Below, piece by piece: positions 9,567-20,605 of a stretch of DNA of 64,000 nt; within the stretch, counting starts at the first letter, position 1; the number at the start of each line of letters is the position of its first letter. The stretch comes from Neofusicoccum parvum. Its lineage: Eukaryota; Ascomycota; Dothideomycetes; Botryosphaeriales; Botryosphaeriaceae. The DNA is taken from positions 1,426,001 to 1,490,000 of the forward strand of contig CP087213.1 in assembly GCA_020912385.1 (NCBI GenBank). Reading direction: 5' to 3'. The position numbers were made by a program, and so were the translations under genes. The notes below the pieces were generated by a model that was given only the letters and a program-made list of their open reading frames with translations, was not told the origin of the DNA and did not search any database.

Positions 9567-11980
9567 TGGATTCTAATTCCCATCCCGTCTCGGTCTTCGA
9601 TCGGAAGCCGTTCCCACGACTCAGCCCACTGTGATTCGTCGCAATTTAGCTCGTCGAACATCACGGAAAGTCCAGCATGACTCTTTCGCGCCCGCATAAC
9701 CTTGCATGGCCGTCTTCACCTCGTGTCTCTTCTCGTCCGTCTAGGCCTCCACAGCAAACAATGCAGCGTCTTCGATGTCAGCCATGTACCACCCCTGATC
9801 CGCATCACATCATGGAGTCCGCTCATTGAGAAGGCTGAGCTATTTGATCAACCGATGGCTTTTGCTACTCTTCAATCAGAAGTGGCTCCGCTGCAGGCGG
9901 CCGAGGAGGCTACATTGCGCATACTTTCTGCATCTTATCGGGACGTAGCATTGGTCCCAATGTCCACCGTGCTTCAACGAAAACCATTTCTGCATGCGCA
10001 TTGTTTTCGGGCACTCAATGGAAAATCACACGTGAAATCTCGATCGCGAGCGTGGAGTTCTGCTAAGAGAGCAACATATCTCAAACGCGACTCAATCCCG
10101 GAAGCGTGGGGGTCGTGACAGCTCTGTGCGGTACGTATGTGCACTTGCTCGCAGTAGCAATATCCGTTTGCTCTGGACCATGGCAGCCTGCTACACGTAA
10201 AAGTAACCAGAGTGCTGTCTTCCAGGGCCAGTCTATCGTGGCGTGTCTGCCTCCGTTGGATAGTGTATCTCGGCTTGCAGATGGACAGGGGCAGGCCTTC
10301 CTGCGGGTCCCAGGCCACGCACCATTAGTCAACAGATACGGTGCAACGAGACGGACTTCAGTATGCATTCGTCACCGGTGAAGGCCACCTCTGGTGATGA
10401 CGAATGCGCAAACATGAAGACAGACAGGCAGCCTGGTGGTGTAAAGCCGCTGACGCGAGACGTGCAGGCATGGTTGGGCGAGAAAACGCCGGTGGGAATA
10501 AGAAACCCTCAAAGAGAGCGAACTCCAAGGACATGTGCGTAAGGCGCAACGGTGATGCCACGTCTATATGGGACCCCACAGCGTTGAGGCATTTGGAGTG
10601 AGACATGAAAGACAACCTACCATAGGGTTGCGGACCGCCAACCATAACCTATTGCCGTAGAGGACTGCGGGTCAGTCCGCAAGGCTATTGGGCCAAGCTG
10701 ATGGTTTGAAGCTGTAACAGGGCAATAGTGATCTACCTAACGCGGCCCGCCGTTTCACTGCTGAACACACTTAGCGTGAAAACCTGGTCTTCCTCGAGTG
10801 TGCCCGCGGGACAGGCCATCGTCGGTCAGCCAAACACGGCCGCAGGCATCGTCGCCGCCTGGGCTGTGTGTACAGGACAGGCGCGGGTCAACCGGTCTGC
10901 CAGGCAGCAAAGCCACATATCTAGTTGCGGCTGCCCAAGACAGACGGCGCACTGAAAGGCGTACTTCAGGATCGGGCGCCATGGCGGGGTTGGGAGTTAG
11001 TTTCATGTCAGCGCCCCCAAAATGCGGCGCAAGCGGGTGAGCACTCACCGTCAAGGGGGCTATGCGCGAGGTTTGCTCTCTTAAGTAACGGCACAACACC
11101 CAACTGCCGCCGGGCGGCATGACTGGAGGTGTGGGCACGGTGCCAGCTGGCCGGGGCGGGTGTTGCAGGCCCCGGGCGTGCAACAAGACGCACCGTGGCG
11201 TTGGACGCGCCGCGGCTATGGATAGAGCGCGGAGGAGCAGGGCTGACGCGCAGCGGGCGCGAGAGCGGCACGAGGCCGGTAAGGCTTTTTGGGTGTGCCA
11301 CTGATGACACGCGGACAGGTGCTCAGAGCACATAACATGGCGGGCGGCGCCGCTGCGGGCGGTTGGTAATGGGGGTCGGGGCGTCAAGCTGTCGCGGAGC
11401 GCATCATACGTCATCTGATCCTCAGAGCCCGAGCAACCCCAGCCAGCCCAAACGCCAGCAGGCCAGAGAACGCGGTAGAACTTGGAAGCTGCCACCTCCA
11501 GCGCCCAAGCCCGGTGTTAGTTGTGCACGCAGCCGCCCGCGCTCCCGCTCTCCCGACTGCTCTTCTCTCTCTCTTTCCCACCCCGAGTCCGCTCGTCGAT
11601 TCATTCAGCGCCGCCAAGTTGACCGTCCGGCGGCACCCCGTCAATCACGCGCGTGCGGAGGCCCACCACGCGCGATCGGCAGCGTTCCCAGCCCACCTCC
11701 CCGTCACCCGCCCAGGACCCGCCCCAGCCCAAACATCGCCCGCCCGAGCCCGCCTCGCCCGGCTCGACGGTCGTCTGTCGCTCACGCATCGCCACTGGCT
11801 CTGCATCCGCTCGAATCATCCAGAGCGTCGCTGCACTAGCCGGCGATCGCTCCTCTCTCTCACGACGTCTGCTGGTAAATAATAAGCCCGCCTCGTCGCG
11901 CTGCACGCGCCCGTCGCACGACTCGCTACGCACAGCACGCACGCTGCCGCCTCACCCCGCGACGACTTCCAGCAGCCCTG
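9567..11980. other. Long intergenic stretch, probable long 5' region of the DUF3824 gene
   Basis: The 2.4 kb holds overlapping frames on both strands (the longest is 246 codons on the minus strand, 10755-11495) with the low-complexity composition of GC-rich noncoding DNA. I found no family, membrane, signal or splice pattern. A pyrimidine tract near the right end fits the promoter or 5' UTR of the next gene. Confidence 0.55.
11561..11584 (+). promoter_or_regulatory. Pyrimidine-rich (CT) tract upstream of the DUF3824 gene
   Basis: An almost pure C/T run with CTCTCTCT lies about 400 bp before the ATG at 11981. CT-rich tracts are common next to transcription starts of expressed filamentous-fungal genes. 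Its assignment to this gene rests on strand and position. Confidence 0.35.
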
Positions 11981-14900
11981 ATGTCTGTCATCTACAAGGA
12001 GACAACGCGCGAGCGCGAGCGCGACTGGGACGTCCAGTCGCATGCCTCGCGCAAAGCGCCCTCTTCGGTTGTCCGCCGCTACCGTGTCGCCGACGACAAG
12101 CCCTACGGGGACGAGCACTATGAGGAAACCCGCATCGTCACCCGCGAGCGCGAGCGCGAGCCCGAAGCGCCCGTGGTCCGCCACCGCTATGTCTCCGAAC
12201 GAGACGACGAGCGCGACTCTGGCCGCGACGTCCGAGAATTCCGCTACGTCGAGCGCGAGGTAGAACGCCCCGCTTCGCCCCGCCACGACGTGCATGAATA
12301 TCGCATTCAGCGCGACGTCATCGAGCGCTCGCCGTCGCCTCCTCGCGTCCGCCAGTATACCATCGAACGCGAGGTCGAAGAGGAGCCGAAGGAGCCTTAC
12401 GCTCTCGAGAAATACTCCAAGTCCACCGAATTCTTCTCCCGTCCAGAGCCTCTGCCGCAGCCAATTGTCATTCGACAGTCCAACCCGCATCCGCAGCCAA
12501 TCATTGTCCAGGAGGCGCCCGTCAGGCAGCAGATCATCCTGAGGAGAGAAGAGCCTCAGTATGAAATCATCGAACGCTCCGAGGTGGAAGATCGCCAGGT
12601 TGCCAAGCGTCCAGACCCGCGGGAAGACGACTACTACTATGAACGCCGAGTCCGCGAAGTCGACCATGGCCGCGGTTGGGAAGAGGATGACTACTACGAA
12701 CGCGGTCGCGCACGGCATGCCGAACATGACTGGCATAGCGACGACGAGTACGAGTATATTAGACGCAGCCGAGACGACGAATTCCGTGACCACAGCCCCC
12801 ATCACCGCCGGCACCTGGCGGAAGGAATTGTCGCTGGCGTCGGGGCAGCCCAATTGATTCGCCATCATCGCAAAAAGCAGGGCGACGAGGCTGGCCACCA
12901 CGTCCGTCAGACTCTAGGCTACGGTGCCCTTGGTGCCGTCGGCGCCGAGGCCATTTCGCGGGCCCGAAGAGAGTTCAAGTCTCGGAATGGATCTGAAGAA
13001 CGCCACCATCACCACCACCACCACAAACGCGGCAGGTCCCACTCCAAGGGACGCAAAGTGGCTGGTGTTGCTGCCCTTGCTGCAGTAGGTGCTCTCGCGT
13101 ATGCTGCAGGCCGTGGAAACAAGGCAAACAACAACAACACGGTTATTGAGCGAAGGAGCCGATCCAGGAGACGTCGCCACTCGGTCAGTGGGGCGAGCGG
13201 CGACGAGTACAGTTCGTCACCATCGCGCTCCAGGTCAAGGAGCAAGAGCAAACACCGCGATCCGGAGCACAGGAACCGGCGCATAGCTCAAGCTGGACTT
13301 GCTACCGCTGCCGTTGCCGGCCTAGTCGAACGAGCACGCAGTAGGTCTAGGAGCAAGCGTGGCAAGAAGTCGCGCAGTCGCAGCCGTATTCGCACCGGTG
13401 TTCCGATCGCTGCTGCCGGCCTAGGCGGAGCAGCACTGGCTGGTCTGTACGAGAAGAACGCAGCGAAGAAAGAGGATAAGGAAGAGGTCATCAGGTCACG
13501 GTCAAGGTCAAGGTCAAGATCCAGGTCCAGGTCGGTACCCTCAGGCCCTCGGCGGGCATCCGCGAGTGACCCAGCTCTTGTAGTGTACGGTGGTGATCCT
13601 ATCTACGTCGAGCCAAACGCGAGAGGACATCGTCGTCGCTCTGGCAGTTTTGGCTACGATCCTGAAGATCCGGCTGACTACCGGGGTCGACGTGGTCCGA
13701 CCGATTCTGATTCTGAATCAGGCGGACGGAGACGTCGACACCGTTCCAGTCGTAGCCGGAGCAGGAGTCGTTCGAGGGCGGTTGCTGAGGCAGCGGCACT
13801 TGCTGGTGTCGCTGGCGTGGCAGCCCACGAAGCCGCAAAGAGGCGAGAGCGCAAGAAGGCAGAGAAGAAAGAGAAGAAGGAACGGAAACGTAAGTCCTCA
13901 CAAAAGACCGATGTGTGAGATGAAGCCAACTAATACACACTAGATGCAGAAGAAGAACGACCGTATAGCGAGGAGGGGTACAGCCCGCCACCACCGGGCG
14001 CCTACCCAGGAGAGCCCTACCCTCCGGGGCCATATCCTCCAGACAATGGGCGCTTCTACCCTGAGAGCAACCAGTTCCCACCTCCACCGCAAGGATATGA
14101 CCCGGCGATGCAGCCTAACCCATATGAGCCGGCACATTTTGGCGAGCCAGCGCATTTTGGCGGCCCCGCTCCGTACAACCCAGCCGACTATGGGCCAAAT
14201 CCCGGGCCCACGCAACCAGTTTATCCTCACCAGCAACAACAAGCGCCTTACTTTCCTCCGCCGCCGCGAGAGCCACAACAAGAATACTATGAAGACCGGG
14301 GCCACCACCACGGAGACCACCACCACGGAGATGACAATGTGAGTGCTCCGTCCGCTCCGTCCGCTCCCGAGCAACCCAATCCTGGTGGGTCCACCGTTCA
14401 TTGATGGATTGAACTGCTGGACAGCCATAAGTATCAAAGATGCTAATATGAACCTCCACAGATAGTATGAGGCACCAGCCGGCCCATGATACCTCATCGC
14501 AACAACAGCCGCAAAAGTCCGAGAAAACTGTCCAATTCGACCTACCCACTCCTGTACCTTCACCAGAGCTGACCCGCGAACGTCCCCGCAAAATCGATGA
14601 TGACGAGGAATACGAGATGATAAATTCGGATGACGACCCTCCAGAGGGTCGGCATCGAACCAAGACGCCACGACCACGTCAGTACGATGACTATGATGAC
14701 TATGACGACGACGATCAGGACCATCGCGAAGATCGCCGCCCACGCTCGCACCGACGCTCACACCGACGCTCCCACTCTCGTTCTCGCTCCAATTCCCGTA
14801 CTCGGTCCGGTTCGCCTTCTTCAATTTCATCCGGCGAGACCATTGAACTTCCACCGCGTTTTGATCCGAATGGTCGGCCCGTAGCACAGCGAGGCGAAGA

Positions 14901-15033
14901 TCCGCTCGCAGATACAGTGGAAGACTTCCTTGCTGGGCGCAGCTCAGCAGGCAAGATATTCCAGAAATTTACGGGAGACTTTTTAGGCCCCGGAGACGCA
15001 GGAGGAGGGAGGAGTAGCGGAAAAAGGAGGTAG
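11981..15033 (+). CDS. DUF3824-domain protein, Arg/SR-rich with repeated Ala/Gly segments
   Basis: Three exons, 11981..13889, 13944..14384 and 14462..15033, give 973 aa. Introns (54 and 77 nt) carry TAATAC or TGCTAAT branch-like sites. A stronger-looking donor at 14339 was rejected because it leads to an immediate stop. Order: an Arg/Glu-rich head with RE/RD repeats (1-270); a middle with His-runs, SR/RS clusters and at least six Ala/Gly-rich hydrophobic segments (for example AEGIVAGVGAAQLI, VAGVAALAAVGALAYAAG, IAQAGLATAAVAGLVERARS, VAEAAALAGVAGVAAHEAA), matching the repeated DUF3824 unit; a Pro/Tyr/Gln-rich part in exon 2; and a basic-acidic tail with SHRRSHRRSHSRSRS. No biochemical role is established for the family. 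SR-type tails suggest nuclear location, and the Ala/Gly segments may pack on membranes or each other; both are inferences. Confidence 0.85.
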
Positions 15034-15762
15034 ACTGGGCATTACGCGCAGGCGTTTGTTGATGACTGATGGCGTTTCTTTTCTTCTTTCTTGAGAAACA
15101 AGCTTGGGAAACGAATGATACCAAGTCCCTTTTTTCGCGCGGAGTGTGGACTGCACACTATTTTTGCTGTTTTGATAGATGCTGATGATTGATCATGATC
15201 ATTACGAATTTCCTTGGTTCCTGCTTGCTGCAGATTACCTCCTTCAGTTGGCTTGTCATTATCTCATGCTACGCATTTTTAATAGCACCATCTTCCGAGT
15301 TGACGTCCTTGTAGCGGGATGTATGGGTGGTTGGCATGGATTGATTTGGTTTCCTAAGCTTTTGTCCTCTATTGAAAAATCCCCGCGATGCGTTGATGAA
15401 GAATATGAAGTTGAGGTAGTAATGATATCACGAACCCTAAGTCTTTACAATAACGTTTGCAGTGTGTGATGAAAGAAGGAACGTGACAATGCTCTCTATG
15501 AACTGTAAACGGCCGTGCCATGCTGGTAGTGATAAAACAGACCCCCTGTTCACAATTCTAGACGATGGGAAAATGCAAGCTCGCAGAAAACCACCGTGAA
15601 TGCGTACACTATGACCACCCACCCAGTCGCCATCAATCACATCGTGTGGTCTAAAGCCTAGAAAGGACGTTCCGTCCACACCGTGCCAACACGTTCGAAA
15701 AATCACCCATGCCCAAGACATCCCCTTTCGTTCCTACAGCAGCGACGACGCTCCTCAATCGA
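15034..15762. other. Convergent 3' flanks, no gene seen
   Basis: The DUF3824 gene and the carrier gene converge here. The stretch is A+T-richer than the coding DNA on both sides, as expected for 3' UTRs. No further gene or RNA was recognised. Confidence 0.6.
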
Positions 15763-16987
15763 TCAATCAAAAAACTTGCTCATCGCCTTCTGGGCCAACT
15801 CGACGCCCAAGAAGGTGGCGGCGTTCGCGGGCACGGCCCTCGCCATGGCGGGGCCCAGGCCGGGGAAGAAGGCCCTGAAGCCGCCGCGGCCGTAGATCTC
15901 CCTGATGGTGCCGCCGATGGTGGGGTTGCCCTCGGCGCTCTGCAGCCGGCTCTTGATGGTGTCGACGGGGAAGACGGGGATCCACATGGCGACGCCGGCG
16001 GCGCCGCCGGCGGTCATGACGGCGGTGAGGCTCAGCTCGCCGGGGGTGCCGTCCGGGTTCTTGGGCGTGAGCCGGCGCTTGACGAGCTCGTAGGTGGCGA
16101 AGTAGGCGGCGGAGCCGGGCCCGTCGCGGGCGAGCGTCATGGCGGAGCCGCGGAAGACGCTGCGCACGCCGCCCTCGCGGTACAGCTGGCGCACGACGTC
16201 CAGGCCGCCGCTGTACTTGGGCTTCTCGCCCGGCGCGAGCTGCTTCTGGCCCTGGATCTGGAGGAGCACCTTGACGCGCTCGAAGGGCGCGGTGATGAGC
16301 GTCATGGGGATGGCGCTGAAGAAGCCGGCGGCGGACGTTTGGCCGATGGTGAACTGGTTGTTGTGCACGGGGCTCACGCTGCTGACGAGCTGCTTGCCGA
16401 CGTCGTAGCCCCAGAAGGAGACGGCGACTGCGCGGGGGAGAGGTCAGTGTCGGGCATCTGGAGGGAGGTTGGGCGTGTACGTACACATGGGCGTCACGCC
16501 TACCAAGGGCGCAGATACACCAGCGTAGAGGCCCTGCATGAAGCATTGCATGTTAGCCCTTGTCCTTCTTTCTGCAGAAACCTGCTGCATGTCCCCGTCG
16601 CGCGACACAGCATGTGCAGCCGGCAACCCGCGAGCCCCTCCCCCACCACCATCATCGGCATCCCCCCAAAGGGCGCCAACAACCACCGTTCAGGAAGACA
16701 AAGCAGAGCAGGAAGCAAAAAGCACGACTCACCCTAGCCAGCCCCTCCCGGGCAATGGTCCGCCTGACCACGTCCATGGCGCCGCTGTACACGCCCTTCT
16801 CGGCCGTCTGCAGGCGCACCTTGACCAGGTCGAAGGGGTGGCCCACGACGACGGCGCACACGCCGCCCACGCCGCCGGCGGCCAGCGCGCGCAGGCTCTG
16901 CAGCGACGACTTGGTCGCCTCGGCCACGTCCTGCTTCAGCTCCTCCGCCGACGGCATGTGCGGCTGCGCCGACGTTTCGCCCGACAT
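15763..16987 (-). CDS. CRC1: Mitochondrial carnitine/acylcarnitine carrier
   Basis: Three exons, 16987..16733, 16533..16485 and 16427..15763, give 322 aa; the 49-nt middle exon encodes GLYAGVSAPLVGVTPM. Three mitochondrial-carrier repeats are visible with their signatures PFDLVKVRLQ (from residue 51), PFERVKVLLQ and PVDTIKSRLQ, and six predicted helices. The second signature PFERVK, with the matrix motif RGSAMTLARDGPGSAAYFATYE, is typical of the carnitine/acylcarnitine branch (CRC1, acuH). This inner-membrane antiporter imports acylcarnitine in exchange for carnitine and is needed for growth on fatty acids and acetate. The 35-residue polar N-terminal extension before the first helix is normal for fungal members. 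Very GC-rich third positions suggest high expression. Confidence 0.93.
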
Positions 16988-18000
16988 TGTTTCTGTCTTG
17001 CTTCCTGCCGTGAACCCGGTATGAGGTGTCGAGCGCGCGCTTCTTCGTGCGCCGAGGGTGAGCGGAGAGTGGTGGGTCGCGCCGCGCTCCGGGCAGGAAA
17101 GCCGGCGTTATAGGTGATGGAGGAGGCTTGGTCGAGGCGCGAATCGGACGAAAGGCGCGGTCCCTCTTTCAGGCTGATGGGCAGCGCAGGAGGATTGGAG
17201 GGTGGTTGGGGCTGGGCGCGGCGCGCACGAAAGCGGGAGGGAGCAGCGGAAGCAGCCAAATACTACGTGTAGCTTTCCCTTGAGCAAGACGGAGGGAGAA
17301 GGGATGGAGGGAGGAGAGCCGGCGGCGGAGAAAAGACCAGAAAGCTACGTGTATAGAGCTTGAGCTCGGACGGCGTGTGGAGGAAAGGCAGATGCAGGAC
17401 TCAGGCTCGGGATGCGCGGGGAAGGGTGGAGGAGAGGAGGGCAGAGGCAGCGGCGGCGAGGACTGGCAACTATATGAGGCGCGCCCCTCGTTTCCCAGAT
17501 TTTTCCAGTTGTTGCGGCTCCTTTCTCCGCTGGCGCTGGCGGCAGCCGCCCGCGCGCGCCCGCGTGGGCAGTGTTGATCGCCCAGGCCGCGGGCATGTGA
17601 AAGTTGCCGAGGCTGTGCAGCCCTTCGGCCTCGCCCGCAGCCGACAGCCATGGCCCGGCCGCGCTCGGCCTCCGTCGCCATTGGCCGCGCTCCGCTCTCC
17701 GCTCGCTCCGCCCGGCCTGCCCAGCCCAGGGCTGCGAGTACATCTTCGGACGAAAGCATCGTGTCACACTGCGGCTATACGGCCCTTTCCTTCGTTGCAA
17801 CCTGCGGCTGTCTATGTATCTTCGTGCTACGTGCATGCCTCCAGTCCACGAACTCCCGCTGTACGCACGTAGCCAGCACCACCCCACACCCAGCTCCCGG
17901 CCGCTCCTTTCGTGCGCCCCGCTCCGCCTGTTTTCTGTGGGGCCCCGGCTCTTTGCCGGCTTTCCGCCCCGCCTCCCTTGGCCCATCCATTATAACCTCA
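16988..18000. other. Intergenic stretch, promoter side of the carrier gene
   Basis: GC-rich 1 kb between the carrier ATG and the 3' end of the beta-adaptin gene. Frames here are overlapping and compositionally biased. I see no gene or RNA. Confidence 0.55.
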
Positions 18001-20605
18001 TCAGATCAGATCCACCAGGTCGTTACTGCTCGATTTCTGCTGCTGCTGTCCCAATTGCTGTCCCGCAGGTGCAGCCTGGCTCCCTGCTCCCAGATCCAGT
18101 CCTGAGAACCCGTTCATGAGGTCGTTGGCTCCATTGGCGCCGGGAGTTCCCGCACTGGCCGGCCCCGCCGCCGCTCCGCCGCTGCCAAACAGGCCCATCA
18201 GATCGTCCATGTTGTTGGTAGGGCCGGGTCCTGCCGAGGTCGGCGACGCCACGCGCTGCGGTGTGCCTGCCAAACCCTCGAGGCCTGACGCTCCCGACGG
18301 CGGCTGGTTCTGCATCGACGCCGGTGCTGCTCCGTCGAAGTCGATGTCGAGCAGGTTCTCGATGTTGCTGGGCGGCGGGCCACTGCTGCCCGACACCGCT
18401 GCTGCTGCTGCCGCCGCAGCGATAGGGTTCTCGCGCGCAAGCTGGCGTTGTTCCCTGGAAGCATGTTAACCAACATCTCATCACAGTGAATGCGTAAGTA
18501 ACGTACTCGATGGCCGCCTTCTGCATGGCTTCGGCGCCAAACCGGCCTTGGCCAAGGAACGACTCGGGCAGCGTGTGGTACACCGACGCCAGCGTCGAAA
18601 GCTCTTGGATAAGCTGGTCAAGGAGTGCCGGGGGTAATGAGGGGATGGTCGTGGTAATTGCGGGCTTGTCCGAAAGAACAATGCTCTTGTTCACGTCAGC
18701 ATATTGACATCACAGGGAATCCCCGGGACGCTTACCTTTGTGATCTCCGGGTCGCTCGACAGCAACCGCCAGTACACATACGCTCGGTCTCTGACATCGG
18801 GGTTGTCGTTCTCTGCAGTTGCTGATTGAAGGACCTTCTGAACCAGACCTTGAGATTGGTCAGGCTTCTTCAGGAACAGCTTGACCACTGCTGTGAGGAT
18901 CTGCAGTTGTGTCTGCAGTGTGTTAGAGCAATTCAGCCAATACCCTCTAGTGACGCACCTGAGTGAACTCCTCGCTGAATCCATCCACGAAACCAGCCAG
19001 AATCTCTCCTGCATTGCTGATCTTCTCTGCATATTCACCAACGATCCAGATGAGTGATCCTCTCGCAACAGGCTCGTCCAGCTCGTCAATGCATTGGCAG
19101 AGCGTGGGTATTATGCCCTCGTATCCAGGGTATTTCCGGAAGATATCCTTGACCACGACGATGGCTTCTTGCACGACATAGTTGACCTTGGTGTTGATGA
19201 GATCAAGCAGGGCATTGACACACTGCTCCGTTGCGCTTTCGATCTTGATGGCAACCTGACCGATGGCCTTGACAGCACGTCTGGCGAAATCCATGTCGAC
19301 TTCCGTGGCGTATTCCTTCAGTTCCTGCAGAAGCTGGTCGACATTCCGATCATTTGCTATCCGCACCATAATCTCCAACTTCTCGAGCTTGAGGTAAGGA
19401 GGATCGTTGTACTTGCAGAAGAAGACACGCATCTCCTTGCTGAGGATGTCGGGCTGTTTCTGTAGGAGAAGGTCAATGTTGCGAAGGGCGACGTATTGGA
19501 CCTCAGGCGCGGAAGAGACCAGAGTCACTGGCGGGGTTAGTAAAGCAAGAGTCAAAATGGTTTAGAAACTCACCAAGTGGAGGGGCCATTTTCTTGAGAT
19601 ACGACTTGGCCAAATCCGGACCGACGTACTTCATGTGCAAGAAAACAACCTTGACGGCGGCGAGAACGACACTGGGGTTGACGTGCTGGAATTGCGGCGA
19701 CACCCTCTCGCAGATGTGCTCGGCCTCCTTGACATCCGATGCCTTGTAGTCGGCCAGAGCAGTCAGAATGGTGACACGTCCCCACTCAGTGCACTCATTC
19801 AGGGCCATCAACATCTTCTTCAGCCTCTGAGGGGTGATCTCGAAGACGTCCAGCTCGGGGGCGGCCTCGTGAATCTCAACCAGAGCAGTGACCGAGTTGG
19901 CGACGACCATGGGGTTGGGGTCTCCAATAAGCTCCTGGAGAGTCTCAAGGAAGCCGTTCTCGACGCACATGCTGGGGTTGAGGTCGAACAGCTTGGCAAC
20001 ACAGATGACGGCCGTCTTGCGCACGTAGGGAGACTCGTCACGCAGCGTCTTCCGGAGTGGCTCCTCCATGTAGTCCACCATCTTGTCGACACGAATGCAG
20101 CCCATTGTTCTTATGGCGAGAGCGCGAACCAGGGGGTTGGGGTCCTCGGAGTCCTGCACGAAGGTGTTGACGGCGAGAATGCAGAGGTCGGGGTGTGATT
20201 TGGCATAGTTCCTGCGCGCGGCAGCAGTCAGATTGGCAGGGCGGCTGCAAGAGGAGGGGCGGAACGCACATGAGGTACAGGTACACGAGCTTCTTCTGGT
20301 CAAGGTCGCCCGTGGCGATGTTCTTCAAGACGTCGGGGAACAGGGCCGACACATCCTTGCCCAGAGTCATGGACATGATGGTCTTCTGGATGGCCTCCTT
20401 GCTGCGGCCTTCTTAGCTTGACGCGTCGCCAGCGAGGGCTCGGAGTGGACTCACCGTTCGTAGGCATATTGCGAGCTAGCTCCAGCGTCAGCGCCTAACA
20501 CAGCTCTGCGCGGGCATTGCAGACTTACACAAGACCGGCACGCAGCTCGAAAGTTTCGCCCTTGCGCGGGACGGCAAAGGCGCCGCGAATACGGTTGACC
20601 GCCAT
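18001..20605 (-). CDS. APL2: AP-1 complex subunit beta (beta1-adaptin)
   Basis: Eight exons join in phase to 748 aa: 20605..20529, 20475..20455 (21-nt micro-exon), 20401..20270, 20211..19574, 19527..18959, 18912..18736, 18685..18507 and 18454..18001. The protein starts [20 protein letters not shown] and carries the adaptin HEAT-repeat trunk ([75 protein letters not shown]). The hinge is Ala/Gly/Gln-rich and holds a clathrin box LLDID (residues 632-636) and the related tails DLMGLF and DLVDLI at the C-terminus. No appendage (ear) domain follows; yeast Apl2 is similarly short. It forms AP-1 with gamma, mu and sigma chains for trans-Golgi/endosome clathrin coats. The beta2 chain of AP-2 is the alternative; the N-terminus and start favour AP-1. 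Confidence 0.93.

Noticed and set aside
10755..11495. 246-codon minus-strand frame
   Set aside because: Stop-poor because of GC content; no recognisable domain, no signal, overlapped by equally long frames on the other strand.
11816..12901. 361-codon minus-strand frame
   Set aside because: Antisense to the Arg-codon-rich start of the DUF3824 gene; its hydrophobic Val/Leu look is the mirror of Arg/Asp codons.
14339..14461. Alternative intron of the DUF3824 gene using GTGAGT at 14339
   Set aside because: Joining it to the acceptor at 14461 gives an immediate stop; the donor at 14385 keeps the frame.
15709..16737. 342-codon plus-strand frame
   Set aside because: Antisense shadow of the mitochondrial carrier gene, with Gly/Ala/Glu-biased sequence and no motif.
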